DNA of 64,000 bases. Origin: Planctomycetota bacterium (GTDB lineage: Bacteria; Planctomycetota; UBA1135; GCA-002686595). Both the position numbers and the translations under genes were made by a program. The notes beneath the pieces are model-generated. The model was not told the origin of the DNA and searched no databases. It was given only the letters and a program-made list of their open reading frames with translations. Below, one piece after another: positions 27,436 through 36,447 of this stretch (the first letter of the stretch is position 1; every line of letters starts with the position of its first letter). The DNA is taken from assembly GCA_016220085.1 (NCBI GenBank), contig JACRIN010000023.1, forward strand, positions 35,173-99,172, given 5' to 3'.

Positions 27436-28410
27436 TTAGTAGCCGTGGACGTGCTCGATCGCATCGAGCACGCGACGCGCATCGGGCATGTAGTGGTGCT
27501 CGAGCGTGTTCGGGAAAGGCGTGTCGAAGCCGGTGACGCGCGCGATCGGCGCTTCCATGTACTCGATCGCGTTCTCGGCGATCAGAGCGCTGATCTCGCC
27601 GCCGAAGCCGCAGAAGCGCGGGGCCTCGTGGACGACGACGACGCGGCCGGTTTGCTTGGCCGCTTCGAGCACGCCCTCTTCGTCGAGCGGCAGCAGCGTG
27701 CGCAGGTCGATCACCAAGCACTCGATGCCCTTCTCCGCGGCTTGCTCGGCGGCCTTCATGCAGACGGGCACCATCGCGCCGTAGCAGAAGACGGTGACGC
27801 CCTTGCCTTCGCGCACGGTGCGCAGCGTCGACAGCGGCACGGTGTACGTGCCTTCGGGCACTTCGCCCTTCACTTGGCGGTACAGCGCCTTCGGCTCGAG
27901 GAAGATCACCGGATCGGGATCGTCGATCGAGGCGAGCAACAGTCCCTTCGCGTCGTGCGGCGTCGACGGGATCACGACCTTCAAGCCCGGCGTGTGACAG
28001 AAGTACGCCTCGCCGGACTGCGAGTGGTAGAGCCCGCCGCGGATGCCGCCGCCGTACGGCGTGCGGATCACCATCGGGCACGTGTACTGGCCGCCGGAGC
28101 GGTACCGGAACTTCGCTGCTTCGCTGACGATCTGGTCGAACGCCGGGAAGATGAAGTCTTGGAACTGGATCTCGCACACGGGCTTCAAGCCGTTGAGCGC
28201 CATCCCGATGCCGGTGCCGATGATGCCGTCCTCGGAGAGCGGCGTGTCGAAGCAGCGCCCCTTGCCGAACTCCTTGGTCAACCCTTCGGTCGCCAGGAAC
28301 ACGCCGCCCTTCGGGCCGACGTCCTCGCCGAGCACCACCACCGACGGGTCGTCGCGCATCGCGGTCTTGAGCGCGTCGTTCACCGCTTGGACGAGAGTGA
28401 GCGTTGCCAT
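27436..28410 (-). CDS. 2-oxoacid dehydrogenase E1 component, beta subunit
   Basis: The protein has 324 residues (MATLTLVQAVNDALKTAMRD). Motifs of E1 beta are GEDVGPKGGVF, FDTPLSEDGIIGTGIGMALN, EIQFQDFIFPAFDQIVSEAA and YHSQSGEAYFCHTPGLKVV. YHSQS and the C-terminal RVTGFDTPFPNTLEHHYMPD look more like branched-chain 2-oxoacid dehydrogenases, while PSTPHDAKGLLLASI resembles pyruvate dehydrogenases. The substrate is therefore left open. With E1 alpha it forms the thiamine-diphosphate-dependent decarboxylase. The long upstream extension of the frame overlaps E1 alpha and is Arg-rich, so the ATG at 28410 is taken as the start, 29 bases after E1 alpha. Confidence 0.95.
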   Translation of the reverse strand: MATLTLVQAVNDALKTAMRDDPSVVVLGEDVGPKGGVFLATEGLTKEFGKGRCFDTPLSEDGIIGTGIGMALNGLKPVCEIQFQDFIFPAFDQIVSEAAKFRYRSGGQYTCPMVIRTPYGGGIRGGLYHSQSGEAYFCHTPGLKVVIPSTPHDAKGLLLASIDDPDPVIFLEPKALYRQVKGEVPEGTYTVPLSTLRTVREGKGVTVFCYGAMVPVCMKAAEQAAEKGIECLVIDLRTLLPLDEEGVLEAAKQTGRVVVVHEAPRFCGFGGEISALIAENAIEYMEAPIARVTGFDTPFPNTLEHHYMPDARRVLDAIEHVHGY

Positions 28411-28439
28411 GTCGTGTCTCTTCGTGAACTCGGGTGGGA

Positions 28440-29558
28440 TCAGAGCGGGAACTTGCCGTCGCCTGCGAACGCGTCGCCCTTGCGGCGCGCGAGCTCGAAC
28501 GAAGCCTCGCCTTGCTTGCGGATGTGCTGCGGAACGGTCGCGTAGACGTCGCTGAAGATCGTCTCGAGCGGAGGCGGCGCGGTCGCTTCGGCGAGCTTGG
28601 CCGCGGCGCCGATCTCCTCCATCGCTTCGGCGTAGAGCTTCTCGCCGAGCTCCTTCGTCCAGAGCTTGCGGGTCGCGAGGAAGCGCTCGAAACGCGCCAC
28701 CGGGTCCTTCTTCGTCCATTCCTCGACTTCGTGCTTCGGCACGTAGCGGGTCGGATCGTCGGACGTCGAGTGGCCGCCCATGCGATACGTCACCGCCTCG
28801 ATCAAGGTCGGTCCGCGGCCGGCGCGCGCGTGGTCGAGCGCATCGAGCATCGCCTTGCGCATCGCGAGCAGGTCGTTGCCGTCGACGCGGACGCCGGGCA
28901 TGCCGTACGCCTTCGCCTTGATCGCGTAGCTCTCGCTCGCGGTCTGCTCCGACGACGGGCAGGAGATCGCCCAGCCGTTGTTCTGGCAGAGGAACACCAC
29001 CGGCGCCTTCCACACGGCGGCGAAATTCAGGCCGGAGTGGAAGCCGAGGCTCGAAGTGCCGCCGTCGCCGAAGCTCACGAGAACTGCGTGCTTTTCGCCG
29101 CGCAACTTCATCGCGTACGCGACGCCGACCGCCTGCGGCAGGTGCGTGCCGATCGGCGAGCTGATCGACACGAAGTGGATCGGCTCGACGAAACTGAAGT
29201 GCACCGGCATCTGGCGGCCGCGGGCGCTGTCCATCGCGTTGCCGAACATGTTGTGCATCATGTTCAGCGGCGTGATGCCGTGATAAAGAGCCATCCCGAA
29301 GTCGCGGTAGCTCGGGAAGACCCAGTCGGACTTCTGGAGCGCGCTCGCGGCGCCGACCTGACACGCTTCCACGCCCTTGTTCGGGATCGAGAAGCCGATG
29401 CGCCCGGACCGCTGGAGCTTCATGCACGTGTCGTCGAAGGCTCGCACCCGCAGCATCGTGCGGTAGCAGTGGAGGAGCTCGTCCTTCGAGAGCCCGGACT
29501 CGTGGCCGTTGGTCGAGCCGTCGGGCTCGATCACCGAAAGCAGTTGCTGGGAGGTCAT
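28440..29558 (-). CDS. 2-oxoacid dehydrogenase E1 component, alpha subunit
   Basis: The protein has 372 residues. A GGAGGAG ribosome site lies about 8 bases before the ATG at 29558. The thiamine-diphosphate motif is at about 161-196, from FGDGGTSSLGFHSGLNFAAV to CQNNGWAIS. YRMGGHSTSDDPTRYVP is the phosphorylation-loop region and has the HSTSDDP form common in branched-chain enzymes. It catalyses decarboxylation of the 2-oxoacid and reductive acylation of E2. It is first in the E1 alpha-E1 beta-E2 operon. The divergent spacer 29559-29761 should hold its promoter, though no boxes were identified with confidence. Confidence 0.95.
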   Translation of the reverse strand: MTSQQLLSVIEPDGSTNGHESGLSKDELLHCYRTMLRVRAFDDTCMKLQRSGRIGFSIPNKGVEACQVGAASALQKSDWVFPSYRDFGMALYHGITPLNMMHNMFGNAMDSARGRQMPVHFSFVEPIHFVSISSPIGTHLPQAVGVAYAMKLRGEKHAVLVSFGDGGTSSLGFHSGLNFAAVWKAPVVFLCQNNGWAISCPSSEQTASESYAIKAKAYGMPGVRVDGNDLLAMRKAMLDALDHARAGRGPTLIEAVTYRMGGHSTSDDPTRYVPKHEVEEWTKKDPVARFERFLATRKLWTKELGEKLYAEAMEEIGAAAKLAEATAPPPLETIFSDVYATVPQHIRKQGEASFELARRKGDAFAGDGKFPL

Positions 29559-29761
29559 GTTGGGGGCTCCTCCCGAACCGGGCTTTGACGGCGCCGTCGC
29601 GGGGGTTTGAGAGTCGAGAGATGTTAGCGTCGAGCGCGCGATCGAACGAGGCCCAAGCGCACGCCGCCGAGGCTCGCCGAACGGCCGCGGACGGGCTTCC
29701 GGCCTTGAAGAGGAGCTCGCTCGGGTCCACGCTCGACGCCCCCACGAGAAAGCAGCCCCGC

Positions 29762-30208
29762 ATGAGCACCGTTTCCGCGCGTCCGCAGTCCTTCGGGAAT
29801 CACCGAGCTTGGCCGGGCGCCGGCTACGTGCTCGCCGGGCTGGTGCTCGCGGTCGAGCTCGGCCGGCGCGTCTGGCTGGTGAAAGCGGCGCCGGATTTCT
29901 GGAACGGCTTCGAGGTGCTCGTGCCGATCGCGTTGATCGTGACGTGGTACGCGAGCCGCCGCCGCGCGCAGGTCGTGCAGGATCGCGTGATCCGGCTCGA
30001 GATGCGCCTGCGGCTCGAGCGCGTGCTCGGCGCGTCGCGGCGAGCGGACATCGAACGCGTCGGCGTGCCGTGGCTCGTCGCGCTGCGATTCGCGAGCGAC
30101 GCGGAGCTCGCCGGCCTCTTCGACGACGTGCTCGCGGGCAATTTCGAGCGACCGGACGACGTCAAGCGGCGCGTCACGGACTGGCAACCCGACTGGCTGC
30201 GCGTCTGA
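29762..30208 (+). CDS. DUF6526-family membrane protein
   Basis: The protein has 148 residues from the ATG at 29762 (MSTVSARPQSFGNHRAWPGA). Two transmembrane segments lie at about 20-65 (GYVLAGLVLAVELGRRVW, VLVPIALIVTWYA). They are followed by a cytoplasmic part with the conserved DUF6526 pattern VQDRVIRLEMRLRLERVL, LVALRFASDAELAGLFDDVL and DWQPDWLRV. The function of the family is unknown. Its stop shares a base with the start of the ABC exporter (TGATG), so the two are translationally coupled. Confidence 0.88.
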   Translation: MSTVSARPQSFGNHRAWPGAGYVLAGLVLAVELGRRVWLVKAAPDFWNGFEVLVPIALIVTWYASRRRAQVVQDRVIRLEMRLRLERVLGASRRADIERVGVPWLVALRFASDAELAGLFDDVLAGNFERPDDVKRRVTDWQPDWLRV

Positions 30209-32022
30209 TGGCCGACGAGAAGAAGAAACCGAAGCTCTCGGACGCGTGGCGCGAGACGCGCGAGCTCGTCGTCGCGCACAAGCACCGCCTGATGATCGGG
30301 TTCTGGCTGATGTTGATCAGCCGGCTCGCGGGCCTGGTGTTGCCAGCGACCTCGAAGCTCCTGATCGACGACGTCGTCGGCAAGGGCAAGGCCGAGCTGC
30401 TGTGGCCGATCGCGATCGCGGGCGGCATCGCGACGCTGGTGCAGGCGCTCACCGGGTACGGGCTCAGCCAAGTGCTCGGGGTCGCGGCTCAGCGCGCGAT
30501 CAACGACATGCGCAAGACGGTGCAAGCGCACATCGGTCGCTTGCCGGTGCGCTACTTCGACTCGACGCAGACCGGCGTGCTGATTTCGCGGATCATGAAC
30601 GACGCCGAGGGCATCCGAAACCTCGTCGGCACGGGCATCGTGCAGCTCGTCGGCGGCGTGTTGTCGGCGGTGCTCGGCGTCGGCGTGCTCTTCTATCTGA
30701 ATTGGAAGCTGACGCTGATCATCCTGGTCGTGCTGTCGGCCTTCGGGCTCGCGATGACGCGGGCCTTCAAGACGCTGCGGCCGCTGTTCCGCGAGCGCGG
30801 CAAGATCCAGGCGGACATCAGCGGTCGGCTGACACAGACGCTCGGCGGCGTGCGCGTGGTCAAGGCGTACGTCGCGGAGGAGCACGAGGAACGCGTCTTC
30901 TCGACGGGCGTCGACAAGCTCTTCGACAACATCCGGCACTCGATGATGGGCGTGTCGCTGACGACCTCGGTGTCGACGGCGATCGTCGGCGTCGTCGGCG
31001 TGATCCTGACCCTGGTCGGCGGCCGCGCGATCCTCGCCGGCGAGATGTCGCTCGGCGATTTCGTGATGTACCTGGTGTTCATCGGGCTCGTCGTTGGGCC
31101 GCTGGTGCAGATCGCGTCGATCAGCACCCAGATCAGCGAGGCCTTCGCCGGCCTCGATCGCCTGCGCGAGATCCGGCGCGTCGCTCGCGAGGACGAGCAC
31201 GACGCCGAACGCGCCGCGTGCCCCGATCTGAAAGGCGACTTCACGTTCGAGGACGTGTCGTTCGAGTACGACGAAGGCAAGCCGGTGCTCGAACACGTCT
31301 CACTGACGGCGCCCGCGGGCTCGACGACGGCGCTGGTCGGCTCGAGCGGCTCCGGCAAGAGCACGCTGGTCAGCCTGGTGATGGCGTTCAACCGCCCGAA
31401 GTCCGGCCGGATCACGGTCGACGGCGAGGATCTCGCGAGCCTCAAGCTCGCCGACTTCCGCGCGCACCTCGGCGTCGTGTTGCAGGACAACTTCCTGTTC
31501 GACGGCACGATCGCGGAAAACGTCGCGTTCTCGCGTCCGGACGCGCCGCGCGCGGAGATCGAGGACGCGTGTCGCCTCGCGCACTGCGACGACTTCGTCG
31601 CGCAGTTCGAGAAGGGCTACGACACGGTCGTCGGCGAGCGCGGCATCAAGCTGTCGGGCGGTCAACGCCAACGCGTCGCGATCGCGCGGGCGTTGCTCGC
31701 GCGGCCGAGGGTGCTGATCCTCGACGAAGCGACATCGAGCCTCGACTCCGAGAGCGAGTTCAAGATCCAAGATGCGCTCCAGAATCTGCGCCGCAGCCGC
31801 ACGACGTTCGTGATCGCGCACAGGCTCTCGACGATCCGCTCCGCCGACCAGATCCTGGTGCTCGAACACGGCAAGATCGTCGAACGCGGCACGCACGCCG
31901 AGCTGCTCGCGCTCGCCGGCCGCTACAAGGAGCTGCACGACCGCCAGTACGCGTTCGAGCAGGAGCGCTTCGTCAACCCGGGCGAGGAACTCGCCGCGCC
32001 GGTCGCGTTGCCGAAGCGCTGA
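30208..32022 (+). CDS. ABC exporter, fused membrane and ATPase domains (MsbA-like)
   Basis: The protein has 604 residues. The N-terminal about 330 residues form an ABC exporter membrane domain with six helices (FWLMLISRLAGLVLPATSKL, GVLSAVLGVGVLFYLNWKLT, ILVVLSAFGLAMTRAFKTL). The ATPase domain has Walker A GSSGSGKST near 379-387, the Q loop LGVVLQDNFLF, signature LSGGQRQRVAIARALL near 481, Walker B VLILDEATSSLDS near 503 and switch VIAHRL. It works as a homodimer in the inner membrane. MsbA-like members export lipids or peptides; the cargo here is not evident. It is coupled to the DUF6526 gene. Confidence 0.94.
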   Translation: MADEKKKPKLSDAWRETRELVVAHKHRLMIGFWLMLISRLAGLVLPATSKLLIDDVVGKGKAELLWPIAIAGGIATLVQALTGYGLSQVLGVAAQRAINDMRKTVQAHIGRLPVRYFDSTQTGVLISRIMNDAEGIRNLVGTGIVQLVGGVLSAVLGVGVLFYLNWKLTLIILVVLSAFGLAMTRAFKTLRPLFRERGKIQADISGRLTQTLGGVRVVKAYVAEEHEERVFSTGVDKLFDNIRHSMMGVSLTTSVSTAIVGVVGVILTLVGGRAILAGEMSLGDFVMYLVFIGLVVGPLVQIASISTQISEAFAGLDRLREIRRVAREDEHDAERAACPDLKGDFTFEDVSFEYDEGKPVLEHVSLTAPAGSTTALVGSSGSGKSTLVSLVMAFNRPKSGRITVDGEDLASLKLADFRAHLGVVLQDNFLFDGTIAENVAFSRPDAPRAEIEDACRLAHCDDFVAQFEKGYDTVVGERGIKLSGGQRQRVAIARALLARPRVLILDEATSSLDSESEFKIQDALQNLRRSRTTFVIAHRLSTIRSADQILVLEHGKIVERGTHAELLALAGRYKELHDRQYAFEQERFVNPGEELAAPVALPKR

Positions 32023-32116
32023 TGGCGCGGGCCGAGGCTCGGTGCTCGACGCGCGCCGTCCGCTCGGCACGGCGCACGCGCTCGACACGCGCGGCGCGGC
32101 GCGGCAGCCTGTGCGC

Positions 32117-33397
32117 ATGAGATCGCCGCTCGCACTCGTGGTCGGACTCGCCGTCGGCTTCGGAGCCGCCGCGGCGTTCTTCGGGCTTCGTTCGGCGCCG
32201 GCGATCTCGCCGGAGGAGCGCCCGGCGGGCTTGGACGGAGTCGCCGTTCCGCGCACGCCACCGCAGGCCGAGCTGGTCACCGCGACGACGGAAGCACGAC
32301 GCGCGACCGCCGATGCTCCGACGGCGCGCGACCCGTCGACCAACGCGAGCGTCGACCCGCGTTTCTCGCCCGAGCTCGAACGCTACGCGCGCGACGGCAT
32401 CTCGGCGGCGTGGAACAGGCTGCGCTCGCAGCCGATTCCTCCGGCGACGCTCGACGCCGGCTGGCAGGAGTTCCGCACCGCGGTGCTCGCGCTGCCCGAC
32501 GCGATCGGCACGCGCCTCGCGGAGAGCGCGACGCAGGTGGAAGCGCTCGCGAACGCGCTCGCCACCGCCGATGCGTTCACGCTGCTCGAGTGTATGGATC
32601 GTGACGAAGTCGGACCGTTCGTCGAGCTCGTCGGCGACGGCAAACGCTTCGCGGAGCTCTTCGACTGCAAGAGCAGCGTCAGCGGCGAGGTCCTCGATGG
32701 TGCGACGGTCGCCGCGAACCGCGACACGCCCGTGCCGGACGGCGCCGAGTTGCGTTGGGGCGCGGGCGTCCATCGCGTCGCGCTGTCGAACGTCGGCGGC
32801 GGCAAGAAGTTCCCGCGTTGTCTCGCGCTCCGCGGCGCGGGGATGGATCGCACTCTGCTCGTTTGGGAGACGCTGGGCACGCGCGACGTGCTCGAGCGCC
32901 TCGAAATCAGCGACGCGACGATCTTCGCCGGCAACGTCGTCGACCTGCGCACCAAGCCGGCGACCGTCGTGCTCGAGCGCGTGCGCATCGTCGGCTTCGA
33001 CACTGGCGCCGGCGGCTCGTCCGCGTTCGACACGGAGGGCAGCGCGTGGCTGGTGCGCGACTCGCGCATCGAGGTCGGTTACGGACGGCACCCGAACTAT
33101 GGCGCGCTCTTCGACGTGCGCACGCCGGCCCTGCTCGCGCGCTTCGAGAACTGCGTGCTCGCGAACCTCGCGGTCCCGAGTCAGCAATTGCGTGACCGCG
33201 CGACACTCGTGTTCGAGAGTTGCAGCTTTCCGAGCACGCTCGAGCCCGCGAGCTTCTTCGCACGTCCGCCCGACGGAGTCGTGATGAATCGGTGCACGTT
33301 CACGCTCGCGGAACGCGACGCGTCCAATCAGCCTGTCGTCGAGAAGCGCAACCTCGACGAGCTGTTCCCAGGCTGGAAGTCCGCCGCCCAGCGCTGA
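32117..33397 (+). CDS. Exported protein with beta-helix-like C-terminal region
   Basis: The protein has 426 residues from the ATG at 32117. A signal or anchor segment (LALVVGLAVGFGAAAAFFGL) is followed by a disordered Pro/Ala/Thr region, then a helical domain (about 90-190). From about 200 comes a series of short strands with regular spacing (VSGEVLDGATVAANRD, VLERLEISDATIFAGNVVDL, TVVLERVRIVGFDTG, WLVRDSRIEVGYG, LARFENCVLANLAV, MNRCTFTL). These read like coils of a right-handed parallel beta helix, as in pectate-lyase-like proteins. No catalytic residues could be assigned. It stands 94 bases after the ABC exporter and might share its transcript. Confidence 0.75.
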   Translation: MRSPLALVVGLAVGFGAAAAFFGLRSAPAISPEERPAGLDGVAVPRTPPQAELVTATTEARRATADAPTARDPSTNASVDPRFSPELERYARDGISAAWNRLRSQPIPPATLDAGWQEFRTAVLALPDAIGTRLAESATQVEALANALATADAFTLLECMDRDEVGPFVELVGDGKRFAELFDCKSSVSGEVLDGATVAANRDTPVPDGAELRWGAGVHRVALSNVGGGKKFPRCLALRGAGMDRTLLVWETLGTRDVLERLEISDATIFAGNVVDLRTKPATVVLERVRIVGFDTGAGGSSAFDTEGSAWLVRDSRIEVGYGRHPNYGALFDVRTPALLARFENCVLANLAVPSQQLRDRATLVFESCSFPSTLEPASFFARPPDGVVMNRCTFTLAERDASNQPVVEKRNLDELFPGWKSAAQR

Positions 33398-33404
33398 GCT
33401 TCTA

Positions 33405-33856
33405 CTCCTGGAAGGATCGCTCGGCGTGCCGCTCGACCGCGCCGGACGAGTGCTGGTCGAGCCAGACCTCTCGCTGCCCGGTCTTCCGGAGGTCTTTGCG
33501 CTCGGCGACATGGCCGCGTTCCTCCATCAGGGCGGAGCGCCGTTGCCCGGCGTGAGTCCGGTGGCGATGCAGATGGGGCGACACGCCGCGCGCTGCATCC
33601 GCGCGCGCCTCGCCGGGCGCGCGAGCTCGACGTTCGTCTACACCGACCGCGGCACGCTCGCGACGATCGGGCGCTCGGCTGCGGTCGCGAAGCTCGGCCG
33701 ACCCGAGCTCAGCGGCCGGCCTGGATCGCGTGGCTGTTCATCCACATCTACTTCCCGATCGGCTTCCGCAATCGCCTGGTCGAGCTCCTCGAATGGGCCT
33801 GGGCGTACTTCACGTACCAACGCGGAGCGCGCGTGATCACCAGCCGGAGGCGGTGA
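33405..33856 (+). pseudogene. Remnant of a type II NADH dehydrogenase (NDH-2), C-terminal part, frameshifted
   Basis: The plus strand reads GVPLDRAGRVLVEPDLSLPG, PEVFALGDMAAFLHQGGAPL and PGVSPVAMQMGRHAARCIRA, the FAD-binding end of NDH-2-type oxidoreductases (GD motif in ALGDMA). Near 33715 the frame shifts. The typical membrane-binding tail then follows in another frame (PAWIAWLFIHIYFPIGFRNR, LVELLEWAWAYFTYQRGARV) with a stop at 33854-33856. The first about 280 residues of a normal protein are missing, because the previous gene ends at 33397. This is a truncated and frameshifted relic. Confidence 0.8.
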
Positions 33857-33969
33857 GGCGCGCGCGGTTTCGCGAACTTCGCGCGAAGCTGCTGACAGGA
33901 CGCTGTCAGGAGCGGTCTGGACGATGCGTGGAGCTCTCGGGCAAGGGTGCTCGGAGCGGAAAGCACCGC

Positions 33970-34368
33970 ATGAACGTCCAAACCATCGTCCCGATCTTCA
34001 CCACCGACCGCATCCGCGAGGCGCGCGAGTTCTGGGTGGGCAAGCTCGGCTTCCAAGTCTCGTTCGACCACGACCACTACCTCGGACTGCGCGCCGGAGC
34101 GAAAGGCGCGCCCGAAATCGCGTTCATGCGCCCCGACGCGGAATGGCCCGACGCGTTCGACGGCCGCGGCGCGAGCTTCTCGATCGAAGTCGACGACGCG
34201 GATCGCGAGTGCGAGCGCCTGCGCGCGCTCGGCGTCCCGATCGTCGCGGAGCCCAAGGACCAACCGTGGGGCTCGCGCGGCTTCGTGGCGCTCGATCCCA
34301 ACGGGATCGTGCTCTTCGTGTCGCATCCGATCCCGGCCGCGGTGGAGTTCCAGGCCTGCATCCGGTAG
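33970..34368 (+). CDS. VOC-superfamily (glyoxalase/bleomycin-resistance-like) protein
   Basis: The protein has 132 residues from the ATG at 33970 (MNVQTIVPIFTTDRIREARE). The VOC pattern is visible: ARE FW...LGF early, then SFSIEVDDADRECERLRALG and VPIVAEPKDQPWGSRGFVAL with the final DPNGIVLFVS. Candidate metal ligands include acidic residues in the middle and end strands, but the exact set is not certain. It lies 10 bases before the WYL regulator gene, which begins with a strong GGAGGAG site, so the two are likely one operon. Confidence 0.88.
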   Translation: MNVQTIVPIFTTDRIREAREFWVGKLGFQVSFDHDHYLGLRAGAKGAPEIAFMRPDAEWPDAFDGRGASFSIEVDDADRECERLRALGVPIVAEPKDQPWGSRGFVALDPNGIVLFVSHPIPAAVEFQACIR

Positions 34369-34378
34369 GAGGAGTTCC

Positions 34379-35608
34379 GTGCGCCGCGCCGACCGACTGT
34401 TCCAGATCGTTCAGTACCTTCGGCGCGAGCGCGCGGTTACCGCGGCGTCGCTCGCGCACGAGCTCGGGGTCTCCCAGCGCACGATCTATCGCGACGTGCA
34501 AGACCTCGTGCTCTCCGGCGTGCCGATCCAAGGCGAGGCCGGCGTCGGTTACGCGCTGCCGGCCTCGTTCGACCTGCCGCCGCTGATGTTCGACCGCGAA
34601 GAAGTCCAAGCGCTGGTGCTCGGCGCGCGCATGGTCGAGAGCTGGTCGGACGAACGGCTGGCGCGCGCCGCGAGGAGCGCGCTCGCGAAGGTCGAGCACG
34701 TGCTGCCGGCCAAGCTCGCCGCGCAAAGCGCGAAGAATCGCCTGTACGCGCCGGGCTTCTTCGTGCCGAAGGAATCGCTCGCGGCGATGACGACGATTCG
34801 CGGCGCGCTCGACGAGCAACGCGTGCTGCGGCTCGAGTACAGCGACGAGCACTCGCGGGCGAGCCGGCGCGACGTGCGGCCGCTCGCGCTGTCGTTCTGG
34901 GGCCGCACCTGGACGCTGACGGCGTGGTGCGAGCTGCGCCGCGACTTCCGCAGCTTCCGCCTCGACCGCATCGGCGTGACGACGGCGCTCGCGCGGCGCT
35001 TCGAGGACGAGCCCGGGCGCACGTTCGAGGACTACCTGGCGCGCCTGGCGCGCGAAGCCCCCATGCAGGCCGAACCGGCGACTTCGAAGCCCGCGCCGCG
35101 CGCCGTCAAGCCGCCCAAGCTCGCGCTGAGCGCCGCCGAACGCCGAGCGTTCGCACGCGCGAAGGTGCGCGTCGCCGAGCTCGCCGCGCTGTCCGCCGAG
35201 GAGCTCGTCGCGCTCACCGGCGGCTCGATCGAGCTCGCGCGCTGCGCCGAGCTCGTCGCGCTCGCTGCGTTCCAGCAGCTCGGTTCGATCGGCCTCGAGA
35301 CCGCGCGCGACTTGGTGCTGCTCGGGTTCCGGCGGAACGACGACCTGATCGGTCGTGATCCGCGCGAACTCTTCGCGCGGCTTTCCAAGCTCACGCACTC
35401 GAACCAGGATCCGTGCGTCGAGGACGCGCTGCGCTGCGCGATCGCGCAGGCCGAGCACTCCGACCTCCCGGCGCCGTGGCGCGCGTGGCACCGTTGGACG
35501 CCGTTGCGCGGCGCGCCGCCGGGGACGTTGCCGCCGGAACTCGCCGACACTTCCCCGCGCTCGTCCGCGAGGAGCCTACGGACTCAGTTGCCGCGCGCGT
35601 CGCTTTGA
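34379..35608 (+). CDS. WYL-domain transcriptional regulator (YafY/DeoR-like) with C-terminal helix-hairpin-helix domain
   Basis: The protein has 409 residues from a GTG at 34379, supported by GGAGGAG 5 bases upstream. The N-terminal winged HTH is clear (MRRADRLFQIVQYLRRERAV, ELGVSQRTIYRDVQDLVLSG). A WYL domain follows (about 140-215: LRLEYSDEHSRASRRDVRPL, TLTAWCELRRDFRSFRLDR). An Ala/Pro linker leads to a C-terminal about 150 residues with GSIGLETARDLVLLGFRRND, IGRDPRELFARLSKLTHSNQ and CVEDALRCAI, resembling the Cdd1-type helix-hairpin-helix 'pathogenicity locus' domain. Such a fusion is uncommon. WYL regulators respond to ligands or nucleic acid and often neighbour stress genes. The coupled VOC gene is the nearest candidate target. 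The 3' end overlaps the convergent gene by 25 bases. Confidence 0.88.
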   Translation: MRRADRLFQIVQYLRRERAVTAASLAHELGVSQRTIYRDVQDLVLSGVPIQGEAGVGYALPASFDLPPLMFDREEVQALVLGARMVESWSDERLARAARSALAKVEHVLPAKLAAQSAKNRLYAPGFFVPKESLAAMTTIRGALDEQRVLRLEYSDEHSRASRRDVRPLALSFWGRTWTLTAWCELRRDFRSFRLDRIGVTTALARRFEDEPGRTFEDYLARLAREAPMQAEPATSKPAPRAVKPPKLALSAAERRAFARAKVRVAELAALSAEELVALTGGSIELARCAELVALAAFQQLGSIGLETARDLVLLGFRRNDDLIGRDPRELFARLSKLTHSNQDPCVEDALRCAIAQAEHSDLPAPWRAWHRWTPLRGAPPGTLPPELADTSPRSSARSLRTQLPRASL

Positions 35609-36177
35609 TCGGCCGCGAGTTCGTCGGCGCGCATCCACATCGCCGCGAACGGGTTGGTCGGATAGCCGCCGAACCAGTGGCAGCCGGCGCGCGAAGCGTC
35701 CCATGTCGAGCCGAGCGAGCCTTGCGGCGCCGCGTCGACGTTCAGCCACTCGTACTCGGCAACGGCGAGTCCCTCCGCGCCCGGCGCGAACGCGTTCGCG
35801 ACGACGGCGGCGCGTCGCGCGGGTCCGTCGGACGACGCGACGTGCAGGCTCGCGATCGGACCGCGGCGGCCGAAGCGGCGCGAGCGCTCCCAATCGAGGT
35901 CGACGTTGCGGCCGCGCGCGAAGGTGCAAAACGTCGGCAGCGTTTCGTCGACCGAGCGAAGGTCGGCGTGGAACCGACCGGTCGCGCGCTCGTAGAAGCC
36001 GACGGCCTCGGGCTCGGGCAGCGCGCCGTGGCCGACCACGTCGTCGTCGAACGCGAGGGCGACCGAGTAGAGGCAAGCCACCGCGAGGACGGCGAAGCGG
36101 AGCCGGAGTGCGCGAGGCGCGAGCGGATGCGGAGCGGTCACGAACACGCGCGGAGTGCTTGGATCGAGGGCGGACAT
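35584..36177 (-). CDS. Exported or membrane-anchored protein of unknown function
   Basis: The protein has 197 residues from the ATG at 36177 (MSALDPSTPRVFVTAPHPLA). One hydrophobic segment (LRFAVLAVACLYSVALAF) at about 25-45 serves as signal or anchor. The rest reads as a compact domain with GFYERATGRFHADLRSVDET, RRFGRRGPIASLHVASSDG and HWFGGYPTNPFAAMWMRADE. I do not recognise the family. The spacer 36178-36447 upstream is a divergent promoter region with the S41 protease gene; no promoter boxes were identified. Confidence 0.72.
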   Translation of the reverse strand: MSALDPSTPRVFVTAPHPLAPRALRLRFAVLAVACLYSVALAFDDDVVGHGALPEPEAVGFYERATGRFHADLRSVDETLPTFCTFARGRNVDLDWERSRRFGRRGPIASLHVASSDGPARRAAVVANAFAPGAEGLAVAEYEWLNVDAAPQGSLGSTWDASRAGCHWFGGYPTNPFAAMWMRADELAADQSDARGN

Positions 36178-36447
36178 TTTCGATGGCGATCGTGCGCGCG
36201 AGCGCTGCTTGTATCCGCCTTCGTGCGGAAGCCTACCGGACGCGCGCTCGACTCCGACGAAATGCGATGTCTTTGAACGCGCCGTGTACGTATCGGCCGC
36301 GTCACGCGACGAGCGCGCTCGCGCGAGCAAGCGACGCGCGCGGCAATTCGTTCCACTTCGATGTCCGCGCCGACATGACGTGCGCGCGCACTCGACGTGC
36401 GCTTCCGCTCTGGCGCGTTCGCGTGACCTCGCTACGCTCGACGGGCG

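Noticed and set aside
25674..29558. Firm assignment of the dehydrogenase complex to pyruvate
   Set aside because: HSTSDDP and YHSQS motifs lean toward branched-chain 2-oxoacids while other segments resemble pyruvate enzymes; the substrate was left open and no symbol given.
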